This document shows, in pieces, positions 25,433-32,379 of a stretch of 64,000 nucleotides of DNA. The notes under the pieces were generated by a model. The model was not told the DNA's origin and did no database searches. It saw only the letters and a program-made list of their open reading frames with translations. How positions within the stretch are numbered: position 1 is the first letter of the stretch; every line of letters starts with the position of its first letter. The stretch is from Hyphomicrobiaceae bacterium UBA7697 (lineage in GTDB: Bacteria > Pseudomonadota > Alphaproteobacteria > Rhizobiales > Methyloligellaceae). The stretch lies in the NCBI GenBank assembly GCA_002482645.1, contig DLGJ01000002.1, forward strand, positions 124,001 through 188,000. The letters run 5' to 3'. Position numbers and translations under genes: made by a program.

Positions 25433-26620
25433 CTAATTGACTGCTTCGAGAGCAAGGGCAACGCCCTGGCCGCCGCCGATACAGAGAGTGACGAGTCCGC
25501 GGCGAACGCCGTCCCGCTTCATCGCGTGCAGGAGCCGAGTCGTGAGAATGGCTCCGGTCGCACCGATCGGGTGTCCATGTGCGATGGCGCCACCCTCAAC
25601 GTTCACAATGTCTTCGGACAGGCCGAGCTCGCGAATAAGTGCCAAAACGATTGCGGCAAAGGCCTCGTTCACCTCTGCCCGGTCGATATCGCTGAGCTTC
25701 CAGTCCGCGCGGTCCAACGCTTGGCTTACTGCCGGGATCGGGCCGAGACCGAAAAGTCCAGGCTCGACCGCACCGACCCCGTAGGCGACAAGGCGCGCCA
25801 TAGGCTCGAGGCCATGTCTCTCCGCCCACTCCCGTTCTGCAACGATCATGGCGGCAGCGCCGCTATTGAGACCTGGTGCATTTCCGGCCGTGATCGTGCC
25901 ATCTTGGCGAAACACTGGACGAAGCTTGGTTAGGCTCTCAAGGGTCGTGTCGGGTCGGTTGTGTTCATCCTTAGCAAAGATAATCGGCCCTTTGCGGCTG
26001 GGAACTTCTATTGGAACAATTTCTGCCTCAAACTTTCCCGCTTCCTGCGCCGTAGCGAACCGCTGCTGCGTTCGATAGGCCCAGCGGTCCTGTGCCTCAC
26101 GGCCAATTTGAAACCTTTCCGCCAGATCCTCCGTGACCCACCCAGAATGTTGGTCACAAAATGCATCATTGAGGCCATCGCGCAACATGCTGTCGTAGAT
26201 CGCAGCGTCGCCCATTCGGTAGCCCCAGCGCCCGCCCATCATCAGGTACGGCGACTGATCCATGTTCTCCATGCCTCCGGCCACGGCGCATTCTATGAAG
26301 CCCAGCATCACCTCCTGTGCCGCAGTGGCAACGGCTTGAGCACCCGAGCCGCAAACCCGATTCACCGTGATCGCCGGCACGTCGACCGGAATGCCGCCCT
26401 TGATCGCCGCCTGGCGTGCAGGGTTCATCTTGCTGCCGGCTTGCACGACATGGCCCATGACAACGGTATCGACGTTGGGACCCTGGAGTTTGGCTCGCTC
26501 AAGCAATGCGCGGATGACGGTCGCGCCGAGCTCGGGCGCGGGTATAGTCTTCAACGAACCGCCATAAGTCCCGATTGCAGTTCGAACCGCATTGCACAGA
26601 ACGATTTCCCGCGTCGTCAT
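25433..26620 (-). CDS. Acetyl-CoA C-acetyltransferase (thiolase)
   Basis: A 395-residue thiolase with the acyl-binding Cys in NRVCGSGAQAV, NEAFA, the catalytic His in GHPIGATGA, and CIGGGQG with the second Cys. It condenses two acetyl-CoA to acetoacetyl-CoA or runs in reverse. The start at 26618-26620 is chosen over a longer frame without a site. It is the first gene of the leftward array, and an FNR-like site at 26787-26800 lies 167 bp upstream. Likely roles are PHB synthesis or acetyl-CoA balance. Confidence 0.9.
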   Translation of the reverse strand: MTTREIVLCNAVRTAIGTYGGSLKTIPAPELGATVIRALLERAKLQGPNVDTVVMGHVVQAGSKMNPARQAAIKGGIPVDVPAITVNRVCGSGAQAVATAAQEVMLGFIECAVAGGMENMDQSPYLMMGGRWGYRMGDAAIYDSMLRDGLNDAFCDQHSGWVTEDLAERFQIGREAQDRWAYRTQQRFATAQEAGKFEAEIVPIEVPSRKGPIIFAKDEHNRPDTTLESLTKLRPVFRQDGTITAGNAPGLNSGAAAMIVAEREWAERHGLEPMARLVAYGVGAVEPGLFGLGPIPAVSQALDRADWKLSDIDRAEVNEAFAAIVLALIRELGLSEDIVNVEGGAIAHGHPIGATGAILTTRLLHAMKRDGVRRGLVTLCIGGGQGVALALEAVN

Positions 26621-26786
26621 GTTTCGTATCCCTGTGTGGCTTTCTGCGAGAAAATGCTTGAAACTGCATGGGCCGCGCGGCAGCACGGCGATGAGCGTTG
26701 AGGACCGCCACCAATAGACGACGCGCTCGGTGCCTTGCGCATCCAGCGTTGCACATCCCTCCTAGGCAATGCTTTTACTGCGGTCT

Positions 26787-26800
26787 CTGACTTAGGTTAA
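26787..26800. promoter_or_regulatory. FNR/FixK-like site upstream of the thiolase array
   Basis: CTGAC-TTAG-GTTAA, one mismatch from the TTGAC-N4-GTTAA form. It lies 167 bp before the thiolase start. Confidence 0.45.
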
Positions 26801-26909
26801 AGATCAGCGGCAATCCTGGTACGGCTTTGGGCTCGCCGGCTTTGCTTCCGTTCGGACCACCTCTTAAGCACGCAACCGCTGGTAACTAGAGGTTGGGAAA
26901 ACATATGGC

Positions 26910-27653
26910 CTAGCCAACCTCATCGGCCCTAAGCCACGACCTTAGTATCAAAGGGTCCAAAGCGGCTACCTCCAGCAGCCTGTCTGGATCCAGAATGCGA
27001 AGACGGTGGTACTGAAACTCTATGATGCCCTGCTTTTTGAGGTCGCGAAGCATGCGGTTTACATGAACACCGGTTAACCCTGTTGCATCCGCAAGATGCT
27101 CCTGCGTGAGGGGCAAGTAGACATCCTCGACGCGGTGACCAGGCCAACGCATACGCTCGCGAACAAACAATTCGAGCAGGAGGTGAGCAACCCGTTCCCG
27201 TGCCGAAAGCCGCCCAACAATAGCTAAGTGGTCAAACGCTAGGCTGAGATCGCGGGACAGCAACCACGCCAGCCGCATTCCGATTTCCGGATGTCTTTGA
27301 TATAGCGTAGAGGAACTTACGAGATAAGGCGCGAACGAAAGGTCGGTGAGCGCCTCCAAACCATAAGTGGCTACTTCCTCTTGAGCAGGATGAAATCCGA
27401 CGATTGCGCCCGGCAGGACGAAGCTCAGAATTTGTCGACTTCCATCAGCAAAGAGCACATACAGGAAGGCCCAGCCCTCCTGGATCTCGATAATTTCCTG
27501 ACGCGATTCGCCAGGACGGAATAGTTGGCAACCAGCGGCGATCCGGCGATTGGGTTGCTTGTACCGCGCGATTGCGTTCAACCGTTCCGTCAAGACGGAG
27601 CTCCCACCAGGCGAAAGGACTTTCGAAAAGGACGATTCGTCGCGCCCTTTCAT
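26910..27653 (-). CDS. Crp/Fnr family transcription regulator (first copy)
   Basis: 247 residues with an N-terminal cyclic-nucleotide-type beta-roll (GCQLFRPGES, ILSFVLPGAIVGF), a dimer helix, and a C-terminal winged helix (LPLTQEHLADATGLTGVHVNRML). The four-cysteine Fe-S motif of Fnr is missing. The recognition helix has VHVNR rather than Fnr's ETISR, so direct binding to the TTGAT-type sites nearby is not certain. It closely resembles the second copy at 39586-40467. The ATG at 27651-27653 is used; a TTG four codons earlier is possible. Confidence 0.9.
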   Translation of the reverse strand: MKGRDESSFSKVLSPGGSSVLTERLNAIARYKQPNRRIAAGCQLFRPGESRQEIIEIQEGWAFLYVLFADGSRQILSFVLPGAIVGFHPAQEEVATYGLEALTDLSFAPYLVSSSTLYQRHPEIGMRLAWLLSRDLSLAFDHLAIVGRLSARERVAHLLLELFVRERMRWPGHRVEDVYLPLTQEHLADATGLTGVHVNRMLRDLKKQGIIEFQYHRLRILDPDRLLEVAALDPLILRSWLRADEVG

Positions 27654-27736
27654 CTGCGTGCGCAAAACAACGCCTCTCGAAATTCATCTCCGAGACTCCT
27701 CGCTTCCCGTAATAGACGCTTGAGGGGCGCCTCTCA

Positions 27737-28366
27737 TTACGAAGGTTGCTTAACGCTCTGTTGTGGCTTGGTTTTCTGTAGGCGTTTTGTATACTCACAG
27801 GCGCAATCGAGGTAGCCATGCACCGGACACATCGCACAAGTGAGTTCGAGGGCCTGCCGCATTGCCTGACGCGCGCGATGGAGACGAACGGTCAAGGCAT
27901 TCAAGCTCAGTCCTAGCTGGCTCGCCGCAGCAGGGCGCGGCATCTGCTGCAGGTCCACAAGTCGTAGGACCTCCGCGTAATGCGGCTTGAGGACGGGCAA
28001 GAGTTTGTGCAGACACATACAAACAAAAGCGTCAATATCTTCCTCAGTTAGTGGCGTTGCGACTTCTTTGCGCGCGAAATCGGCTTCGGCTCGCTTCCGC
28101 CTCCCGGTGCGCCGTAGATGATCGTTGAGCACGCTCCTCAACACGCGTCGCAGCCAAATTCTCGCACTCGTCTGCCGGCGCAAATCCGCCGAATGGGTAA
28201 GAACCCTCAGATAGAATTGTTGCATGACATCTTCGGCGTCGGGGGTGCTGCCCAAGACCTTTCTGAGGAAGCCCAAAAAATCAGCATGCACCTCAGCCAA
28301 AATAGCAACGAGCGCCGGACTGAGCGGTCTTAGCCCTTCTGGTGACTCATTGGTCTGTTGTCTCAT
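27737..28366 (-). CDS. ECF-type sigma-70 factor with Cys-rich tail
   Basis: 209 residues. Region 2 has EDVMQQFYLRVL, and region 4 has LRLVDLQQMPRPAAASQLGLSLNALTVRLHRAR split over two helices. Unusual Cys residues occur before region 4 (CMC) and after it (CAMCPVHGYLDCAC). No anti-sigma gene is adjacent, so the Cys/His cluster could itself be the sensor, as in metal-responsive ECF factors with Cys-rich C-termini. The start is at 28364-28366. An FNR-like site lies 111 bp upstream. Confidence 0.85.
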   Translation of the reverse strand: MRQQTNESPEGLRPLSPALVAILAEVHADFLGFLRKVLGSTPDAEDVMQQFYLRVLTHSADLRRQTSARIWLRRVLRSVLNDHLRRTGRRKRAEADFARKEVATPLTEEDIDAFVCMCLHKLLPVLKPHYAEVLRLVDLQQMPRPAAASQLGLSLNALTVRLHRARQAMRQALELTCAMCPVHGYLDCACEYTKRLQKTKPQQSVKQPS

Positions 28367-28476
28367 CGCAATTGCCCCCTTCCGCGATGCTCGAGCAGAT
28401 TTGAAACAGCCGCTAGTTGCACCCAGCGAAACTGCCAGGGCGACATCAAACATGGGGCGATCCAGACCGAAAACGT

Positions 28477-28490
28477 TTGATCGAGGTTAA
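28477..28490. promoter_or_regulatory. FNR/FixK-type site between the ECF gene and a NifX-like gene
   Basis: TTGAT-CGAG-GTTAA. It lies 76 bp before the plus-strand start at 28566 and 111 bp before the ECF start on the other strand, so it could serve either gene. Confidence 0.6.
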
Positions 28491-28565
28491 GGTTGAACCG
28501 GAGCACTCTCTCTAATCTTGAGCGTCTTCGTGCTCCATACTTGCAATTGTTATTGCTTCGCAAAA

Positions 28566-28889
28566 ATGCCGTCGACGCCGTCACGCACTGCCATCTTGGT
28601 CATGAACACAACTGGCGGACCGATCTTGTGTCCGCTGTTTGCCAAATGCGACGGCCTCTTACTCTTCGAAAGCGACGGCTCAAGTCATTTTTTGCGCAAT
28701 ACCGAGGGCGCTGCACGGGGCCTAACCGATCATATTCTCAATGTACACCCCGATCGACTGTTATGTGGATTCATCCCAACTGCCGAAAGGCAGGTGCTTG
28801 CGGCGGCAGGGATTGACATTCGGTTGGGCTCATGTTCGGTCGCAGTCGATGAATTGGTGAAATCGTTCGCGACTTTACCCAAGGCATAA
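28566..28889 (+). CDS. NifX/NifB-type iron-molybdenum cofactor-binding-like protein
   Basis: 107 residues. An N-terminal strand and TTGG turn (ILVMNTTGGP) are followed by FAKCDGLLLFE, a helix with LTDHILN, and then CGFIPTAERQVLAAAGIDIRLGSCS. The layout fits the dinitrogenase iron-molybdenum cofactor biosynthesis domain family. Many members lack any link to nitrogenase and may bind Fe-S clusters. The ATG at 28566 is preferred to a TTG frame start. It precedes a lycopene-cyclase-like gene by 74 bp. The family call is tentative. Confidence 0.5.
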   Translation: MPSTPSRTAILVMNTTGGPILCPLFAKCDGLLLFESDGSSHFLRNTEGAARGLTDHILNVHPDRLLCGFIPTAERQVLAAAGIDIRLGSCSVAVDELVKSFATLPKA

Positions 28890-28963
28890 AAACGCACCTG
28901 CTAGCGAAGAATATTACCCCGTCAGAACGGTTCGCAGCCTAAATTGATGGAAACGAGAGTGAA

Positions 28964-29680
28964 ATGATTCCAGATCACTATGTCTGGTTCGTTTGGTCAA
29001 TCGCTTTCCTGCTTCCTTGGCTTGCTGCATACTTGGCCTTTCCGGAACAGCGGCGGGTCATTTTGTGGTCGAGCTTATTCACGATGCCTTTTGGTTTGAC
29101 CGAACCCTTGTTCGTACCCGAATATTGGAATCCGCCCAGTCTGTTCAATCTCGCTCAACGGACAGGTTTCGATATCGAAAGCTTGATCTTCTCCTTTGGC
29201 ATCGGCGGGATTGGAGCAACGCTTTATAATTTGCTGACCGGACGCGCATCCGTAGAATTATCCTCTGTTGAACGATCCGATCCCCGGCACAAATATCATG
29301 CTTGGGCCCTTGCTATGCCCTTCGTCGCATTCCCGCTTCTCTATCCATTACCATGGAACCCCATTTACGCAGCCATCGTCGCAATGGCTCTCGGCGCGGC
29401 CGCGACGGCATTCTGCCGGCCCGACCTTGTGTTGAAGATCGGCCTCGGCGCCATTCTTTTCGTAGGCTATTACACCGTGTTCCTGCTCGGACTGGAGCTG
29501 ACTTCACCCGGCTATATCGAAAGAGTGTGGAATCTCTCAGCGCTTTCAGGGATCGAGGTCGCGGGCTTACCGATCGAAGAGCTGTTATTTGCAGCGGGAT
29601 TCGGCGCCTACTGGTCCAGCGTGTACGAGCATTTTACTTGGCGCGGAGCAATCTTTAGTCAAGGCTCCGCCCTGTCATGA
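28964..29680 (+). CDS. Lycopene-cyclase-domain membrane protein
   Basis: 238 residues with about seven hydrophobic spans. The C-terminal block GLPIEELLFAAGFGAYWSSVYEH carries the PxEE signature of the CrtYc/d-type lycopene cyclase family. The start has GAGAG upstream. No other carotenoid gene is in the window. The substrate may therefore not be lycopene; a carotenoid or hopanoid-like role is only inferred. Confidence 0.7.
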   Translation: MIPDHYVWFVWSIAFLLPWLAAYLAFPEQRRVILWSSLFTMPFGLTEPLFVPEYWNPPSLFNLAQRTGFDIESLIFSFGIGGIGATLYNLLTGRASVELSSVERSDPRHKYHAWALAMPFVAFPLLYPLPWNPIYAAIVAMALGAAATAFCRPDLVLKIGLGAILFVGYYTVFLLGLELTSPGYIERVWNLSALSGIEVAGLPIEELLFAAGFGAYWSSVYEHFTWRGAIFSQGSALS

Positions 29681-29753
29681 GCCTATTACTCAGACTCGCG
29701 CGCCAATCGCCTAACATAGTCGGAGACCACGTGTAGCTTCTGGGCAGCGCTCA

Positions 29754-30002
29754 CTATTCTATTAAGTTACTGAGAGCTCCGGCCAGTAGGATTCCTACCA
29801 AGACGATGAGGTTCCAGATCACAAGCCCGACGGCGAAATTTCCGATCGTGAAGACGTTTTCCACGCCTCCTACATCGAGATGGAGAAGGTAGGGCAAGAT
29901 CGTCGACGCCAGCCCGGGAATAAGCCCAAACGCAAGATAGCACACCGTCCATACGATGGTGACCCAGACGAGTCCGATTTTAGATATGCGTGCGGTGTCC
30001 AT
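29754..30002 (-). CDS. DUF5676 family membrane protein (82 aa)
   Basis: Two to three hydrophobic spans with a TVCYLAFGLIPG turn. A strong AGGAGG site precedes the start. It is the last gene of a three-gene unit with the ICMT-like and DUF2933 genes. A relative lies at 38589-38849. Function unknown; the family recurs beside copper genes. Confidence 0.65.
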   Translation of the reverse strand: MDTARISKIGLVWVTIVWTVCYLAFGLIPGLASTILPYLLHLDVGGVENVFTIGNFAVGLVIWNLIVLVGILLAGALSNLIE

Positions 30003-30014
30003 GTGATGCCTCCT

Positions 30015-30689
30015 TTAAGAAGTCCGTGAGGAATCCTCTTTTGAGGACGTCCAAAAGCTGTTCAGCCGCGGTATCCACCTCGGCGTGTTCGCTGCATAGC
30101 GGTTATACACCCCGCCAAATTCGGCACGGGTCTCGTCCTCTTCATGGTGCGCAAGGCGCACATACATCAGTACTAGAACGGGGAACATGAGCAGCGTGAG
30201 TATGGTCGGCCACTGCAACAAGAACCCGAACATAATCATAATGAAACCCAGGTACTGGGGGTGACGCACATATCGGTATGGGCCGGTCACCGCTAGTCCT
30301 CGGCGTTGTTGGGCCTGATAAAGCACTCGCCATGCCGCACCGATGAGTACGAAGCCCCCTCCAATGAATACAAAACTGAGAATATGAAAAGGCCCGAGAT
30401 GGGGGTTTCCCTTCCAACCAAACAGCATCTCAAGGAGATGTCCGGCGTCATGTGACAGCCAGTTCACGCTCGGATAGCGACTTTGTAGCCAGCCGGACAG
30501 GAAGTATATCGTTAGCGGAAAGCCATACATTTCGGTAAACAGGGCGACGAGGAACGCGCTGAAAGCGCCAAATGATCGCCAGTCGCGCTTCGTCTGTGGC
30601 TTGAAGAAGCTGTAGGCAAACAGAATAAAAATAGCCGAGTTGATAAAAACGAGAGTCCAAAGCCCATAGGCCGGCGTGTCGGAGTGCAT
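30015..30689 (-). CDS. Isoprenylcysteine methyltransferase-like integral membrane protein
   Basis: 224 residues with five or six spans. The C-terminal signature is GPYRYVRHPQYLGF followed by EDETRAEFG, as in the ICMT/phospholipid methyltransferase superfamily that uses S-adenosylmethionine inside the membrane. The natural acceptor in bacteria is usually unknown. It lies 12 nt from both neighbours in the DUF2933-ICMT-DUF5676 unit. Confidence 0.8.
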   Translation of the reverse strand: MHSDTPAYGLWTLVFINSAIFILFAYSFFKPQTKRDWRSFGAFSAFLVALFTEMYGFPLTIYFLSGWLQSRYPSVNWLSHDAGHLLEMLFGWKGNPHLGPFHILSFVFIGGGFVLIGAAWRVLYQAQQRRGLAVTGPYRYVRHPQYLGFIMIMFGFLLQWPTILTLLMFPVLVLMYVRLAHHEEDETRAEFGGVYNRYAANTPRWIPRLNSFWTSSKEDSSRTS

Positions 30690-30701
30690 CGGGGAATTCT
30701 C

Positions 30702-30950
30702 CTAATGTTGGTGTTTGCCTTGGTCCTCCGCCTCGGAGGCTGACGCCCGATCGTGTGATCCGTGGCCGCCGTGGTGCCAGAAATGCAAGAGGGGGCAGGC
30801 TAGGAGGAGGAGCCAAGGCAGAATAAACCAAGCATGGGCCCAATGTTCCGCTACGAGGTAAAAGCTCGCTATTACGAGGAACAAAACAAGCGCTATGGAC
30901 CAACGAGAGACGCCTCCACTGCGCTGTTTCCGGATGTTATTTCCGTCCAT
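30702..30950 (-). CDS. DUF2933 family small His-rich membrane protein
   Basis: 82 residues: a basic head, two close spans and a His/Gly tail (FWHHGGHGSHD, ending GKHQH) that could bind metal. The ATG at 30948-30950 has an AGGTGA site 6 nt upstream. It is the first gene of its unit, with an FNR-like site 68 bp upstream. The DUF2933 family is typically found with copper/silver resistance genes. Confidence 0.75.
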   Translation of the reverse strand: MDGNNIRKQRSGGVSRWSIALVLFLVIASFYLVAEHWAHAWFILPWLLLLACPLLHFWHHGGHGSHDRASASEAEDQGKHQH

Positions 30951-31017
30951 GGATTTCACCTATCTGCCTCAGTCTCAAGTTTTGCGCTCATCCCTACAAG
31001 TCGTCCCGGAAGTCACC

Positions 31018-31031
31018 CTGATCACCGTCAA
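31018..31031. promoter_or_regulatory. FNR/FixK-like site upstream of the DUF2933 unit
   Basis: CTGAT-CACC-GTCAA, one mismatch from consensus, 68 bp before the DUF2933 start. Confidence 0.5.
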
Positions 31032-31119
31032 ACTATGACCTCTGCAGTGAGATTGCCGATCAAAATGGATCACGACGACTGTCCTATGTCGCGCACGTCT
31101 TGTGCATTCTTGTTCTTTC

Positions 31120-32379
31120 CTAGCTGTTGCATGTCGATTTTGCTGGCCGAACAAGCAGACGCGGTAGACCATACCCCGCGACAACAGCCGGAAGGACGAG
31201 CATTGCAGCTGCGTTGAAGGTGGCGTTAGGAATGCTCGTGGCATCGAACAGCCAGCCCCCGCCAGCCGAACCAACAACTTGGCCGAGGCTCTGCGCCGCG
31301 GTGACCCGTCCAAGCGCGGCGCCACCAGTCTCACGCGCTTTCAGCGACACCCAAAACGTGGCGATGGGAGCGAGGATGCCGGCGCTTGCCGCGACCAATG
31401 CTACAGCAACCGTCATGGCGCCATAGCTGTCGGCAAACGGAACGACAGCGAGGCCAAGAGCCAGAAGGACAATGCTTGGGGTCACGAACCAACGTGTGGC
31501 GTCAGGCCTGATCAGCGGTGACAGCACGACCGCCTGCACCACAAGCATAACAATACTACACTCCGCAAATAGCATGCTGATTTGATAAGCGTCCATGCTG
31601 AGGGTCTGCTTTCCCCTCAAGGCAAGGCCGACCTCGAAGGCGCCAATTGCAAGCGAGCCAATGAATACGATGATTCCCAATCGCAACAAGATGCCCCGGC
31701 GCTTAGGTTCATCTTTGGTTGCGACGCTATCGGCCGGTCGCCACCGTACCGCGTGCACGAAAAGTCCAGTCAGCACCGCAGCGACTAGCGCCAGTGCCGA
31801 TGCAGCAAGAAATGATGCAGGGAAATATTCCCCATCTGCGGGAATCACTTCCCGAGACACGCGTAGAGCGAGGCCGCCTAACAGGGGACCAACGAAGAAG
31901 CCCGACGTAACGGCAACATTCAACAACGTGAAGCGGTACGCTCTCCATTCCTTTGAGATCGCATAATCGGCCACCAGGGCATAGGCCGCAGGCACAATTG
32001 CCGCACCAAACACACCGTTCAGGAACCGCAAGACATAGAGCGAGGCCAACCCTTCAAAGAAGGCAAACAGCGCTAAGGTCACTCCCAGTCCGATAAGTCC
32101 TATCAGAAGTACGTGTCGTCGGCCGAGTTGGTCTGAGAGACTACCCCAGAGCGGCGCAAACAGAAAAACCGCGAGGATGTAAGTGCTCGTAATCAAGCCG
32201 GTGTGACGTGACACGGCGGCAGGATCCGCAGCAGGGGAAAGCTGCTCGATGAGGAAGGGCAGGATCGGCAGGACAATGCTATAGCCGACGCTGAGGGAAA
32301 ATGTAGCCAGCATCAAGCTAAGCAACGCGGTCCGATCGAGCCCTTGCAATTGCTTACCCTCACGCACGGGTGGGCTCAT
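31120..32379 (-). CDS. Major facilitator superfamily transporter
   Basis: A 419-residue transporter with twelve spans by eye. It has the MFS loop signature GSLSDQLGRRHVLLIG between spans 2 and 3 and a long central loop (about 200-225). It looks like the multidrug/DHA1 branch. The start overlaps the 3' end of the metal ATPase gene by 20 nt, so the two are translated together. The substrate is unknown; a metal-stress or drug export role is inferred from context only. Confidence 0.85.
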   Translation of the reverse strand: MSPPVREGKQLQGLDRTALLSLMLATFSLSVGYSIVLPILPFLIEQLSPAADPAAVSRHTGLITSTYILAVFLFAPLWGSLSDQLGRRHVLLIGLIGLGVTLALFAFFEGLASLYVLRFLNGVFGAAIVPAAYALVADYAISKEWRAYRFTLLNVAVTSGFFVGPLLGGLALRVSREVIPADGEYFPASFLAASALALVAAVLTGLFVHAVRWRPADSVATKDEPKRRGILLRLGIIVFIGSLAIGAFEVGLALRGKQTLSMDAYQISMLFAECSIVMLVVQAVVLSPLIRPDATRWFVTPSIVLLALGLAVVPFADSYGAMTVAVALVAASAGILAPIATFWVSLKARETGGAALGRVTAAQSLGQVVGSAGGGWLFDATSIPNATFNAAAMLVLPAVVAGYGLPRLLVRPAKSTCNS

